This document shows, one piece after another, positions 22,100-34,888 of a stretch of 64,000 bases of DNA. Position numbers and translations under genes: made by a program. The stretch covers positions 20,974,129 to 21,038,128 of the forward strand of contig NC_084601.1 in NCBI RefSeq assembly GCF_033807715.1, given 5' to 3'. This DNA is from Cololabis saira. Its lineage: Eukaryota; Chordata; Actinopteri; Beloniformes; Belonidae. The notes beneath the pieces were generated by a model. The model made no database searches and was not told where the DNA came from. It worked only from the letters and a program-made list of their open reading frames with translations. How positions within the stretch are numbered: the first letter of the stretch is position 1; each line of letters starts with the position of its first letter.

Positions 22100-23730
22100 T
22101 TAAAGATCTGTGTTAGAACATTTCGTCTTGTTTTGGTCAGCGAAAATGAAGACACATTAAAGCAAAGTTTTATTTTGTAATCTACATTTTAGTCTCGTTT
22201 TTATTCGTTTACGATATTGCATTATATATTTAAATATCTTTATCGTCACATGACTAGCATTTTCGTTGCGTCTCGTCTCGTTTTCCTCAGCTGATAATGG
22301 TTCGTTGACGACAATATTTAGTCATCATTTTCGTTGACGAAAGCAACTTTAGTGACAGCAGCACCGATCAAAGGAAGGTAGCTCACAGAAAAATATGTGT
22401 TTGTATCTGTTGTATATATTATATAAATGTCCACACTCGGCCATTCCTATGAGGGCGGTTGCCCTTCTTAAAACTTGGGTCCCCTACCAGAGGTCTGGGA
22501 GTTTGTGGGTTCTGCGCAGAATTTCTGCTGCTCCTAAGACTGCACAGATCTCAGATGTTGTTCCTGGGGTCTGCTGAAGCCACTGTTGTGCCCCAACTAC
22601 TACTGGCACCACTTTCAGACCCTGGAGCACTGAGCCACCAGGTGTTTCTTGGTTGAGTTAGATGTTGGCTTTCAAAGCATTGAAAGGTCCCACATCCTGC
22701 AGAGAGGATAATTGGGACTAACCTCCCATCTATCCAGGACCTGTACCGGTCCAGGACCAGGAAACGGGCAGGTAGCATCTCTGCAGATCCCTCACACCCA
22801 GGACACAGTCTGTTTGAACTCCTCCCCTCTGGACGGCGCTACAGAGCTCTGTAGCCAAAACCTCCAGACACAGGGACAGTTTCTTACCCCAAGCTGTTGC
22901 TCTGATGAACTCTCACAACTAATAGAGTCTCAGAGACACCAATCACCGTGCAATAACAATAATAGCAGTAATTATAATAACTATCACATTCTGTAACAAT
23001 GCACCTTCCAGCAACAATCATGTCTGCCTCATTCTGCTGCACCTTTCACTTTAAAAAAATAAAATAATTGTACATTTTTATTTGTTATTTTATTTAGAGC
23101 CGTAATTTTTCTACCTCATACTGCTGTACCTTTCGGTTCTCTAATTCTATATATGTTAATAAGTGCCTACATTTGTTTATTTACTACATTTGTTTATTTA
23201 CTTTACTGTTTGCTATTTTTAAATCTGGGTACAGCGAGCGAAACAACCAGAGTCAAATTCCCTGTTGGACAATGTTCAAACTTGGCCAATAAAGATGATT
23301 CTGATTCTGATTCTGATCCTCTGCAAGAATACATTCATTCCAGATACAGAAGACTCTAATTTGAGTTTACAGCCTATTTATTTTTCCACATTTCTCCCCA
23401 TTTTTTTCTGTTTCGATGACACATTGGGTTTTGTTCTATAAGGTAACAATAATATAATAATAAGATAACCTTGATTGAATTGTAAAATGGGTTTGGCCAT
23501 ATACAATATTTGACTAAAACTAGACTAAAATGGTCCTGGACAATTCTGACTAAAATAAGACTAAAATGCTCATACTTTTAGTCGACTTAAACTTGACACG
23601 ACTAAAAGGAGAATAAATGTGACTAAAACTGATAAAAACTAAAATGATAGGTTGACCCAAAGACTAGTCAAACTAACTAATCAAAACTAAAATTGAAACA
23701 GGCTGACAAAAACAACACTAGCTGTCACAC
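22100..23730. mobile_element. Possible hAT-like element split by a LINE
   Basis: Left block 22120-22370 (TTTTCGTTGACGAAAGC motifs) and right block 23470-23725 (ACTAAAATTGAAACAGGCTG, then ACAAAAACAACACTAG) look like opposite ends of a teleost element with CGTTGACGAAAA/TTTTAGT-type ends. A LINE lies between them. Exact ends and target duplication were not found. Confidence 0.35.
22690..23312 (+). mobile_element. CR1/Rex1-like LINE 3' end
   Basis: Encodes the end of a CR1-group reverse transcriptase in one frame (IQDLYRSRTRKRAGSISADP, then FELLPSGRRYRALY and DSFFPQAVALMNS). A 3' UTR follows, ending CCAATAAAGATGATTCTG with a (GATTCT)n tail, typical for such LINEs. It is 5'-truncated. The exact clade was not determined. 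Confidence 0.65.
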
Positions 23731-23967
23731 AGCCCAACTGTTTAACACCTTGTACTCCCGGTGGAGATTTAATGGGCACATAAACTGATTTGGGTTCTAC
23801 AACCAGATCCAGCTGATACTGAGAGCTTTTCTGTGCTCACTAGCAGAGGTTAATTTAATGCTATCAGGGGACTGGAGGTGCTCGTATCAGTCAACAGATA
23901 AAGATGTATCAGGTTAATACTGTACAGTAAGCTCTGATTGTAAGCTCCCATCCTACTACAAGCACAA

Positions 23968-24608
23968 ATGTACTCTTGTGCCAGACAGGTAAATCCTGTT
24001 CCAATGATTCCACAGCTATTATTTTACCTATTTTCTTATCATTTTATTGGTTATTTAAGCGTACTCTTAAATGAAATAGTTATGTTTTTCGAAAAACAGG
24101 CAAAGTTATGGATAAGCCCTGAATACAGGCATTGTGACGTAGAATTGTCAAATTGGTCTGATTCACCACACGAATCGGCACAGATTACTTTTGTAATACT
24201 GTATTTGACCTGGTCTTTATACGTTTTGACCGTATAGAAACGTAATTCTCGTCAGTTGTGTGAAATAAGACCTGGAAACAGGCATTGTGGGAATAGAATT
24301 GTCAAATTGGTTTAATTCACCGTACAAATTGTTACAGATTACTTCTGTAATAGTGTATTTGACCCGGTCTTTGTATGTTTTGACCATATAGAAATGTAAT
24401 TCTTGCCATTGTAAGAATGAGATGTGTTCCTGCTGTACTCTACTGCCCTTACTTTTTAACAACTTGTGCTTTTTATTATTTTACCTCTTTTCTTATCATT
24501 TTATTTGTTATTTACTGTTTAATTGCATCTTGCCGCTTTTAATGTTGATGTAAAGCACTTTGAATTACCGTGTGTTGAATTGTGCTATACAAATAAACTT
24601 GCCTTGCT
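23968..24608 (+). repeat. Dispersed non-LTR-like repeat, copy 2
   Basis: The part from 24133 to 24608 is the second copy of the sequence at 3432-3906, in the same orientation, including the duplicated internal block and the CTTTGAATTACCG/ACAAATAAACTTGCCTTGC tail. A rearranged piece of the same family (TTTTACCTATTTTCTTATC) lies at its left. Confidence 0.6.
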
Positions 24609-24749
24609 TGTACCCATACAGAGCCGGTAAAGGTATTTGTACAAAGGCTGCCCAGGGAGCAGATTTTCACAGCTAGAAGTAGCTGATATCTACGGCCTTT
24701 TAGTGGTCCTTCAGAGCTGCAGTGGGGCCATGCATCAGCAGAGTTTTAG

Positions 24750-24995
<246 letters not shown>

Positions 24996-25189
24996 TAGCC
25001 GCATCGAGGGTTGGGTGGGGTCTGAATGTGACAGTTCGTTGAAGATGATCTGTCAAAAGTGCTTGTTTTATTTGGAACAAGAGGTTTTGCAAAAAGTTCA
25101 GCAGTATATGTTTATTTAAGTAATATAGCCTACATATAAGCCTCTTATAAAACGTAAACAAAGCACACTAAATGGAGATAATCATTCAT

Positions 25190-25345
25190 TCATTATCTTA
25201 CCCGCTTTATCCCTTGCGGGGTCACGGGGGTCTGCTGGAGCCTATCCCAGCTCATTTTAGGTGAGAGGCAGGGGTTACACCCTGGACAGGTCACCAGTCC
25301 ATCACAGGGACACATATAAACACACAAACCATGCTCACAATCATG
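25190..25345 (+). repeat. Dispersed teleost repeat, truncated copy
   Basis: Same family as 10754-11968, here uninterrupted from TTATCTTACCCGCTTTATCC through GGAGCCTATCCCAGCTC to ACACAAACCATGC, then cut off. It shows the original junction that the L2 insertion split at 10823. Confidence 0.75.
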
Positions 25346-25350
25346 ATGGA

Positions 25351-27069
25351 GATAATCAATCGATGGCTTTTTTTTCCATTTTAAGTTGCACATTATTTTC
25401 TGAATGTTTATCTGTGTGTGAGTTATGCCAAAAAAAGTAAATGAAAAGAATATGTTAGTGTTTGCAAATCCTTTTAACCCTATGTGTAATCGAAAACAGA
25501 ACAAAAGAAAATATTAAATAATGCAATGAAGAAGTTTTTTATAGGAAAATAAACTGACTCTGAATTTGATCTTGGTGATATGATCCGAGATAGAAACTTT
25601 GCGTTTGACATCTGAAAGATCCTCGTGTTCATTTGTCTGGTGCACCATAAGAAAACCAGGGAACAGAATTAAAGTTAACACAAGCTTTTATTATATCATG
25701 CACAATGTTTTCCCGTCGGAGGTACACTCTTCTCAAACCACATAGGTAGGAGAGAAATGCACACTGTGGAGATCAATCCAGTCATATTTATACTGAAAAA
25801 GGGAGGTGTTTTGTAAGTTATAGGAGCCGATGTTGAACCTTATTTTCTGAGAGGCCAACTGCAGTTTAAGAAACTTAGACATGTCACTCTTTCAGCCATA
25901 TATTTTCTCTTGTCTATCTCTAATCCGACATGCCAACCCAGCAAAGATCTACGACAACCAAAAACCAGAGAAAAACAGGAGGGGAACCATCAATCCTAAA
26001 CATCCGTTCCTCTTCACCGTCCTCACATAAAGAAGAACTCAGCTAGTTCTGCGCTGAGAGCAACCATCAGTGTACAATCTTATAGAAAAAAACCCTCATA
26101 CTTTTAACAATTTCATAAAATCCTAACACATCAAAACAGTGGTGCATTGACGGTTGTGTGTAGTGACTGGTGTTCTTGGAAGACGTGAATTTTGTTTGCT
26201 TTAAAGTTCCAACGTTTATTTAAAAAACAGTCAACATTAAATTATATTGTCCTTTATTTCTCCCGCAATGGAGAAATTCACTTTGTGCAGCAGCGGTACA
26301 CTCAACACACACATGCAGCGAAAGGGTAAAAAAAGTAAAAAATATATAATTAAATATAAACAGTATATACATTGGAATGAAAAAAATAAAGTAGTGCAGT
26401 ACCGGAAAGAAAGAAAACAGTGCAAAAAAAGCAGGTAGGATGTCAATATCCATGCCATTTTGTCTCCCACTTGAACATCTCCATGCAAAGCTGCACAACC
26501 CAACGTTTCATGGTGTCATCTACTTAGTTGTGGCACAAACAGCATTTTTCTATGCAGACTGAGAGGGGGATGGGCTGTCGCCTTCCTCAGTGTTCCCTCG
26601 TTGGGCTGACAGCCCATTTGCGCCCTGACATCACGTTGAGCCCAAATATAGCCTACAGTAGACTCGTTTCTTTCACCCATGGCCGACTCATTTCATTTAT
26701 TTGACATAAAGAAGAGAGAACACCTGGGAGTTATTCAACCATACAAGCTGTCTGGAAAAAGGAAACTGTTGTATGCAGCGCAGCACGAAAAGAAATCCCA
26801 GTCTGTTATCGACTGACAGAGTCAACTAGCTGTCTTAGAGAGGTCAGCGCTGAAGCCGAGCAGAGGATGCTCTCTCTGACATTCTCAGCGTCGCCTGTTG
26901 TTGCCTGTTGTCTCTGACACAAAATTACACCAAAAATCTGTGGGAGGGAGCAGTTTTTTGGGAGATTTTCTGGCATTAGGGAACTGCTAGGAAGATGCGG
27001 GGGACTCCTGGAAGACTTGGAATGTCTTACTATCGTACCTAGTGGGTTACAAATTGGCCCACACATGTT
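25351..27069. other. hpca intron sequence, mostly unrecognised
   Basis: No exon was seen. At 26240-26300 the - strand reads AATTTCTCCATTGCGGGAG followed by AAATAAAGGAC, resembling the 3' end of a fish LINE. Otherwise nothing was identified. Confidence 0.4.
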
Positions 27070-27456
27070 GTGCTTTTCCACTAGTACTTACTCAGCCCGA
27101 CTCGACTCGCCTCGGTTTGGTGCTTTCCCACTAGGGGTCTAACGTGCCGAGTAGATACTTTTTCTGTAACTACTCTGCTGAGGTTCTAAGCGGCTGAGTC
27201 GGCTGCATCTGACGTCATCACACTACAGACCACCGATTGGTCGGGGGGTTTTGGAGTCAGACGTCTGAGTCGGAAATCAGTGAAATCAGTGAAATCAGTG
27301 AAAGAGTGACTCTGCAGCTTCTTGTTCATTTTATTCAACCAGCAATGGCAGCAAAAGTCTGTTTGGTGATCCAACTCTGAGGTGCAGATGTTCATAAACC
27401 TGGTGGCTGAGGAGAGAATTAAAAAGGGATCTAGACGGGCGATAAGGAACGACCAG
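27070..27456. mobile_element. CCACTAGTAC-type MITE, copy A (truncated)
   Basis: It begins TGCTTTTCCACTAGTACTTA, followed by CTCAGCCCGACTCGACTCG, and matches 55964-56640 over its length, in the same orientation. It is cut by the Harbinger relic at 27457. It contains a short GAAATCAGT triplication at about 27274-27302. Confidence 0.75.
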
Positions 27457-28573
27457 TGGCCTCATGTACAAAGACTTGCGTGGATTTCCTACTGAAACAT
27501 GGCTTACGCTTAAATCCAGAAAACGTCCTACGCACAAAAAAATCCAGATGTATGAAACTGTGCGTAGGCATGAATCCAAGCACATTTCCTTTGTACATCC
27601 CAATCAACGTGGAATTGAGCGCACATGTAGGAGTACCAGACTCCTCCCTGTCCACGCCTCCATTTAAATATGCAAATGTATTTAAATAGGCCCTTGAGGG
27701 CCGGTTTCCCTGTTTAATTGCACCATGATTCAAGGAGCTGTGTCATCAACAGAACTATCCAGACTTTGATGACAAGCTGGTGACGATCATTAATTAGAAT
27801 CAGGTGTGTTAAAGCAGTGAAACATCTAAAACATGCAGGACACCGTTCCTTCTGAGATTCAGTTTGACACCTGTGACATATTTTTTTATTTTATTTTTTT
27901 ATATTCTTTATTTCATTCAAAAAAATTAAATAATTCAATACAAATACAAATGTTCTTAACTCGTGAATGAAAAGCAAGCAGAAAGAAGAAGAATCTTATC
28001 TGATCTGCCCCTTTTTCCAAGAAATAACTTCACAAATAACATAAATTAATCATATAATCTGTACATTAATGCAATGAAAATGCTTCCTGTTAACGTACAC
28101 ATATTCATCCAGTGATGGTGCTTTTATAGCAATGTGTGTGCAGTCGATAGCTCCGATTACATTAGGAAAACCGGCTAAATATTCTTTCTCTTATTACTGC
28201 GCCATTTGCGATATCTTCTAACACTGCCAAAGCTGTCATTGTTGTTAACGGTATTTCTGCACCACTTTGCGCATGCTTTTATATCCACTTGTGTAATTGC
28301 AGACAGTTGAATGTGTAAATTGTTCATCAGTGTCTCTGATGTGCACATCACTCTGAGGGCTAATTGTTTTCACATTATTAACAGTTTCCCAGCATCACCA
28401 CTAAGTGTCGCCAACGGACCAATAGCTGTGGAAACGTGCGTACGCCAGCCATGAAGTTGGCGTCAGGCACCGCACATTTCCACGGCCATTTCACTCTTGA
28501 TACATCTGAACGTTTGCGTGGAAAAGGGCGTACGCCATGTTTTTGTACGTACGCACCCTTTGTACATGAGGCC
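27457..28573 (-). pseudogene. Decayed Harbinger transposon with transposase fragment
   Basis: Inverted ends GGCCTCATGTACAAAG and CTTTGTACATGAGGCC bound about 1.1 kb. On the - strand, 28104-28182 reads [20 protein letters not shown]. This carries the first catalytic Asp region (AIDCTHI) of HARBI1-like DDE nucleases. The rest of the transposase is missing or broken by stops. Both ends are rich in ACGCAC/GCGTA motifs. It sits inside MITE copy A. Confidence 0.75.
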
Positions 28574-29013
28574 CCAGCTCTTTGCACATGTACTAACACC
28601 TGGCATTAAAATGTGTATCCAAATATGTTATAAGTGAATGGGAATAATTATACATATCACTTTTGCTTACAAGCTCCAACTGCATTGCTATTTTTAATCA
28701 CCAGAGACTGTTTGACACTGAAATCAAAAAAGGAAAAGAAGATGAAGTAAGATGAAGATGAGGCACAAACTGACTCCCTCCTGGAATGTGTTCAGACCTT
28801 GAAATAGCGTTGGCAACTTGTGACTGACTCTTAAAATGTGTTTAAATCTAAAATCTGAATGGGGTCAGATGTTTGAGGAGCAGAAAACAGAACCATATGT
28901 ACACATGACACTATAAAGGTGTAGAAAAGCCTGTGTTTCATCAGCTAAACCTACTTGAAGAGTTTTATCTACCTGGCCTCAGTTGTAATTTTGAAAGCCA
29001 AGTGCTTAACACA
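28574..29013. other. hpca intron sequence, nothing recognised
   Basis: 440 bp with no repeat or exon identified. Confidence 0.5.
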
Positions 29014-29183
29014 TACACTCACCAGCCCCTTTATTAGCTACACCTGTCCAACTGCTTGTTAATGCACATTTCTAATCAGCCAATCCCATGGCAGCAACTC
29101 AGTGCATTTAAGCATGTAGACATGGTGAAGACCATCTGCTGCAGTTCAAACCAGCATCAGAACGGGGAAGAAGGGTGATTTAA

Positions 29184-29689
29184 AGGGGACCTATTATGGC
29201 ATCTAATATCTATTTTAAACAGGCCTTGAATGTCTTAAAAACAAACTTTTGATTGTTTTTGCTAAATAAATTAGAAATTCGGCCTCTGAGCCATGTCTTT
29301 TGTGTCCCATTCTCTAACCTCATTATCTATGAGGGATTCTGAGGGGGCGGGGAGGCTATGATAATGAGACACTGTGCTGATTGGCTGCATGACGCGATGA
29401 CGCAATACACTGCTACGAAAAAATGGCGGAAGCTCCAGTGGAGTTAGTTGTGGCCGTGGTTTAACGCATCGGAGGCCAACCTATGTAAATCGCATTTTGG
29501 TTACGTAACTACGGGAGCAGAATCTGAACGGCTCGTAGATCCACATCACACTGGACGGCTCATCCGGGCGGCTGTACAGACACTGCAGAATTTGGTTGCT
29601 TTCCTCCTTCTCTGAGTTGGCAGGCTGAGGGGAGACCACTTTATATATGTTAAAGCAAGAGAAAACATGTTTTTCATAATAAGTCCCCT
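29184..29689. mobile_element. TTAA-target MITE inside Tc1
   Basis: 506 bp with TTAA at 29180-29183 and 29690-29693. Inverted ends are AGGGGACCTATTATG and (complement of right) AGGGGACTTATTATG. Removal restores the Tc1 phrase GGGTGATTTAAGTGTCTG. No coding capacity. Confidence 0.85.
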
Positions 29690-29982
29690 TTAAGTGTCTG
29701 AATGTGGCATGGTTGTTGGTGCCAGACAGGCTGGTCTGAGTAGTTCAGAAACTGCTGATCTACTAGGATTTTCACCCAAAACCATCTCTAGGGTTTACAG
29801 AGAATGGTTTGAAAATGTCCAGTGAGCAGTTATGTGTGGCCAAATGCCTTGTTGTTGCCAGAGGTCAGAGGAAAATGGGCAGACTGGTTCGAGCTGAAAG
29901 AAATGCAACAGTAACTCAAATAACCACTTGTTACAACTAAGGTGTGGAGAAGATCATCTCTGAACCCACAACATGTGGAACC

Positions 29983-30451
29983 TGATGAAGAATTTTGACA
30001 GCTTGGCCCCCTGCAGGGGGAGGTCGCCCCAGTCCTACCTCCTGCAGGGCTTTGAACTGGACTCAAGACCTTTTGAGGAAGCTACAACTTGCTACTCAAC
30101 TTCCTACCCCCCGGGCAGATCCCGACACCTGGAAGTTGGTTCAAACAGACAGGAATCAAGAGAGCACCCCATGGGGTGATTTGGAGGTCTGTGTCAGTCA
30201 TGCCAAATGTCTGATAATGACATTTGGCCCGATTCACATCCGACTGTAAATTACTTTTTGTCTCTTGCCTGATTAGTGTATTCCTGCATTTGTTAAACTC
30301 CTTGTTGTATAAGAATCTGATTACAACCTCACTCGAGGTCAGCATTTCTACCAGACCTCTGGCCTGTGTAGACACGCTCACCGCCGGCTCAATAAAACCT
30401 CATAAAAACCACAAAGCGGACTTCTGAACTGGTTTGATAAATTCCACAACA
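29983..30451 (+). repeat. ERV-A 5' LTR
   Basis: 469 bp. It has a TATA-like TATAAG near 30308 and a polyadenylation signal AATAAA at 30391-30396, giving an ordinary U3-R-U5 layout. Only about the first 45 and last 75 bases resemble the ERV-B LTR; the middle is unrelated. Confidence 0.9.
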
Positions 30452-30454
30452 ATT

Positions 30455-30472
30455 TGGCGCCGTGACCCGGAT
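30455..30472 (+). promoter_or_regulatory. ERV-A primer-binding site (tRNA-His-like)
   Basis: TGGCGCCGTGACCCGGAT begins three bases after the LTR. The ERV-B counterpart TGGTGCCGTGACCCGGAT matches the 3' end of vertebrate tRNA-His (site TGGTGCCGTGACTCGGAT, from memory) with one mismatch; this copy has two. A splice donor AG|GTAAGT follows at about 30651-30658. Confidence 0.75.
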
Positions 30473-32130
30473 GACAATAGACCTTCGATGGAAACTCCTG
30501 TTCCAGAACAACGGCGCAATCAGCGACTCTATCTAAAATTTTAGAGGTTAAGGGATCCACTTACAAAATCCCAAATTATTGTTGCTGAGTTGTTGTCGAA
30601 AGTCTGTGAATTGGAGTGCCGGAGAATGGTTGACGTCATCCTGAGATTTTAGGTAAGTCCGCTGTGTGGTTGTGAAGGTTATTTTATTATTTTGTGTTAT
30701 TGGGAACGTTATTGTAGAGATGTTTTTAGGAACGCTGGCAATTTCATAACACTTGAATTTGATTGTGTTGTGAGAATGTTCTGCTTCTCCTGCCTTAAGA
30801 ATCTGACTCGCTCTTCTAAAAAAGGTTTAATATCTCAGGTAACATTAAAGAGAGAAATGGCCAAGAGCGCCATGGTTGGTCTGGTACCAATAAAAAGATA
30901 GTCCAGGGGGACTATTCTTATGCATATGCAGGACGTGGGGTCCGTAAGTGTTGGAACACTGATATATTTGTGAGAAATAGACATAATGTATGTAGAGAAA
31001 CTGTTTTATTTTATAAGTCGGGATGACACGCTCTCCCAAAATGAGGTATATTTCATTTCTGCAAGAATCGACTTGCTCTTCTTGCACCAACAGGAATGAT
31101 TTGTATGCTCTGTCAAGTGAAGTTTTTCAGTTCTTTAAATACATGTATGGTAATCACGGTACCGATAGTTTTATTTGTTAGTTTTGTTTGTTACTCAGTT
31201 AGTATTAAATATTGTTAAAATAACTAAAAAGCACTTCAAACTCCCTCAGATTTTTGGAGGGATGAAGGTAGACGCCGTAATGCAGAATCTCAAATAGCTT
31301 CGCTTACTGATCAAAATAAAAAGCTGATGGCTAGAAGGATTTAAAAACACAACGCAGACGAAAAAGAAATTAGAGAACCAGTTAAATGATAAAATCAAAA
31401 CCTTTATCCGATGAAACTGATTAAAGAATCAAATGACGATGACACTTCTGATGACGACTGGATTTTACAAAAATCCAAGATCTGTTGCCTACAAAATTTG
31501 GAGCCAAATAATGGTAAGAGATTTTAAATTAATAAACAAAATGGCTAGAGGAAACAGCGGTTAAACTAACTTTGCCACATGATTTGAAAAGTAAAGTACT
31601 TGATGCGCAAAGTACTTGATGCTTGTAGAATTCCCTTTTAATCCCACAGCTGTTGCCAAAATCACACCAGAGCAAGCTCAGACTTTTTTTCACAGTATTT
31701 ATTGCCTTAACAGTTCAAAGGGAAAATTGATAATCCCAGGGAACTTTATGCTAAAACAATTTTGACAGCAAAGGAGAATTGTGGTCTGTCACGAGATCAG
31801 ATTGATGGATTCCCTCCAGGGTACATGCAAAATATATATATTTGCTAATTGCCCTCCACAAAGGGTAGGCCTGGATAACGCAAAAAAAAGAATCTGAAAT
31901 GTATGAAAATACTAATGTCTTTTTCAAAAGTGTTTCCTACACAGGTTGAGCGCTGAGAGGAGGCGCAGAGGAAACAGCCAATGATCGGCTCCCATTGGGG
32001 TGAGCCAAATCAGAGCATCCCAATTTACATAATCGTATCCTGCCTATGGTAACTTCATCATGGAAGTGCATGGAAATCTGTCTGTGGCCTACTATAACGT
32101 CTCTGAATGCATGTATAACTAATCTCTAAC
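30473..32130 (+). pseudogene. ERV-A leader and decayed gag region
   Basis: About 1.65 kb with only short open frames. Scattered charged text (for example DDDTSDDDWILQKSK-like near 31435) suggests a former gag. The equivalent 46318-47973 in ERV-B has the same stops and indels, so the decay predates both insertions. Confidence 0.45.
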
Positions 32131-32737
32131 TAGAGGTGTCAAGTAACGAAGTACAAATACCTCATTACCTTACTTAAGTAGAACTTTTGGTTGTGTATGC
32201 TTCACAGGAGTAATTATTTTTTAGACGGTTTTTACTTTTACTCCTTACATTTTCACGCAATTATCTTTACTTTTTACTCCTTACGTTTTAAAAACAGCCT
32301 CCTTACTCTACTTCATTTCGGCCTTTAAAAAAAACTATCCAGTTAAATTGTGCCATCCGGATAGAGTGAATTTGGTTGTGGTTGGATGAGAAGTATAAAC
32401 ATATTTGGTTTGTACGTGTCTGGTCTCTGAAACACATGTTAATGCTCAATAATGCACATATATGGTTCTTTAATATATTTGCATTATACTAAGATGCATT
32501 CATTTTCAATGGCTTTTAGCCTTAATGGTTTTTCCCCGCTTATATTACTTTTACTTTTATACTTTAAGTACTTTTGAAACCAGTACTTTATACTTTTACT
32601 TGAGAAAAATAAAAATAAATAAATTTTGAGTTGATACTTCAACTTCTACAATACTTCAACTTCTACAGGAGTATTTTTGAACTCTAATATCTATACTTCT
32701 ACCTGAGTCATGAATGAGAATACTTTTGACACCTCTG
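32131..32737. mobile_element. hAT MITE carried inside ERV-A
   Basis: 607 bp with TAGAGGTGTCAAGTAACG at the left and TACTTTTGACACCTCTG at the right. Near-exact 8-bp duplications lie at 32123-32130 (TCTCTAAC) and 32738-32745 (TCTTTAAC). These are hAT features. The same element lies at the same place in ERV-B, so it entered an ancestral retrovirus and has been copied with it. Confidence 0.8.
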
Positions 32738-32770
32738 TCTTTAACACTCGTCCTGACTTTTCCTGTTTTC

Positions 32771-33258
32771 CTCACTGACGGCTCTGCTTATAAAAATGGA
32801 ATACCATACGCAGGTTATACAATTTGTGATAATTCTTAATTGTTGAAAGCGCCCCCCTCTCCAGCTCCACCCAAGTAGATGAAACTATATACTGATCAAA
32901 AGGTAAAACTGTTACAATCTATACAGATTCCAGATATGCTTTTGGTTGTGTATATTGTATCTTATAGATTTTATATATTGTGGGCGAACCGAGCATTTAT
33001 CGCATCCTCGGAGATAAATGTGGTTAATTGATTGGTGAACTGTTACAAGCCTGTCAACTACCTTCATCTATTGCTTTGTTAAATGTGAAGCCCACACCCA
33101 GTCCAACCCTGTTTTCACTAGGCAATGCTTCAGCTGACCATGCAGCAAAAGAAACTGCCAAATTTGGCTTACCTGTCTATGTAAAACTTTGCCCTTCTAT
33201 ACCCGCTAACGACCTGGTTTCTCCTAATGATGTAGCTCTCCTACAAGAAGACTACTGA
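32771..33258 (+). pseudogene. ERV-A pol remnant: RNase H
   Basis: Begins with LTDGSAYKNGIPYAGYT (RNase H catalytic Asp context) and continues with YTDSRYAFG-like text. It ends with a 76-codon frame at 33028-33258 containing LGNASADHAAKETAKF, the RNase H C-terminal helix. Stops interrupt it. The reverse transcriptase that should precede it is absent. Confidence 0.7.
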
Positions 33259-33839
33259 GGTGAAGGAAAAACGGATTGTAGCATTCCCATGGTTGTAAAA
33301 ATGTAAATAATTTGTGGGTCAGCAACGACGGCCGCGTTGTTGCACCCACATCCTTGTACACGTGAATAGTTGATCACAGTTGGCAATCACAGATGAGAAA
33401 AAGGGGGAATGTGTCAGATAGTGTTGAAAGACTGATAAGCTCCAAGATTTGCATCCTATAAAAATATTGCAAACATTATCAACACTTCCCCCCACCGTGA
33501 TTTTTTTTGAAGCTCTGCAAATAGACATTATGTGAGGGATATGAAATTATTCTTGTATGAAAATGTTCATGTATGAAAATGTTTTTGTATGTGCAGAGAA
33601 TTTTAAACTGGACTTAAATGGACAATGTTGACACCTGTTAACACCCATTAGGAAGCACAAAACTCACGCTTCATGAAAGGATTATGGGTAGACCTATGAC
33701 CATACCAAGCAATTCAGTTCTGTATATATGAAGAAGATGGACTTCCATGCCATGGATGAATCCATGATATCATTCTGTTGTACTCTAAACTTTTGCTGTC
33801 CAGTCAATCCACAGACAAGTAAAAGCTGTCCAGTCTCCT

Positions 33840-34050
33840 CCTAGTCACAAACCGTGCCATAACCTCCAACCCGGCAACTGGGTCTGTGTCAGGGAGTTCC
33901 GACGGAAAAACGCCCTGAAACCTCGCTGGTCTAAACCTCAACACGTCCTGCTCACCACCAACACCGCCGTCAAGTGTGAGGGGCGTCTAACCTGGTTCCA
34001 CGCATCCCACTGCAAGAACACAACTCCTCGACCATGCAGCGGAAACCAGC
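33840..34050 (+). pseudogene. ERV-A pol remnant: integrase C-terminal domain
   Basis: Reads QPGNWVCVREFRRKNALKPR followed by WSKPQHVLLTTNTAVK and WFHASHCK. This is the SH3-like C-terminal domain found in gamma/epsilon-type retroviral integrases. The integrase catalytic core is missing upstream. Confidence 0.8.
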
Positions 34051-34162
34051 CGATTCCTTCTTCTTCCTGCCCGGAAGTAGCTGAGCTCCAGCACCTGGGA
34101 CCTCTGCAGAGGAGCAGGGGAGCAGGGGAGCAGGGGAGCAAAGGAGCAGCACAGGCCAAACT

Positions 34163-34516
34163 GTGACTCCACATGCTCTCCTTCTGAAGAACCGCTTGTT
34201 AAGCCTAAAACCAGCCAAAATCCACTATTATAGCTACCTTGCTACAATGGTTAATCGCTGTTCCATACCTCTACCAAAGGATGTTTACTGGATTTGTGGC
34301 GTGAAGGCTTGTGAATATCTTCCAAACGGTTGGTCTGGAATATGTGGTCTGGGCCATGCGGTACCAGCCATGAGAATCGTTCACATTGTTAGAAGAGAAT
34401 TGTACACACACACACAAACACCATGGACAAGATTTTTTGGTGCCCTCGTTCCAAATTACGGAGTCATGGCAGCTTTGGAACAGATAAGATATTTATCCCA
34501 TGCAGTTGAAGATTAG
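34163..34516 (+). pseudogene. ERV-A env remnant (117 codons)
   Basis: An open frame of 117 codons containing KDVYWICGVKACEYLPNGW and ending with a fusion-peptide-like FFGALVPNYGVMAALEQIR stretch. After its stop, retroviral TM-subunit text continues in another frame, with a CX6CC motif at 34606-34632 typical of gammaretrovirus-like Env. The surface subunit is largely missing and the frame break is shared with ERV-B, so no functional envelope can be made. The chosen start is just the first ATG and may be arbitrary. Confidence 0.65.
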
Positions 34517-34888
34517 CCAACACCACTGCAAAAGACATGCCTATGCTCTCACAAGAAATGACTGCTTTAGGGATGATGGATTTATTAGCTTCTCAAGGGG
34601 GAACTTGTGCTGTCATTAAAACTGAATGTTGTACATTTATACCCGCAATGCCACAGTCCAAGAAATAACGCATCACTTGAAAGACATTGCTAAAACGTTA
34701 CATACAACTGTCGCAACTAGTTTTTTGATTGCTTTAAAGAACAGTTAGGACACGTTGGTTACTTGATATTTGAATTTGTTTTGTTGGCTTGTTGTTATTT
34801 GACTTCTGATCACATGTTTAAGGTTCACTTGCAAAATACTCCACTGTAATTCAACAAAAAGAAAAAAAAAAAAAAAAAAATTGTGAAT

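Noticed and set aside
29995..30381. Open frames of 60-99 codons in the ERV-A LTR, repeated at 34901-35287
   Set aside because: They occur on both strands of an LTR and end within it; chance frames duplicated with the LTR.
33938..34218. Cys/Leu-rich - strand frames in the ERV interior (again at 49772-50060)
   Set aside because: Antisense shadows of the integrase/env region caused by the GGAGCAGG triplet-like repeat.
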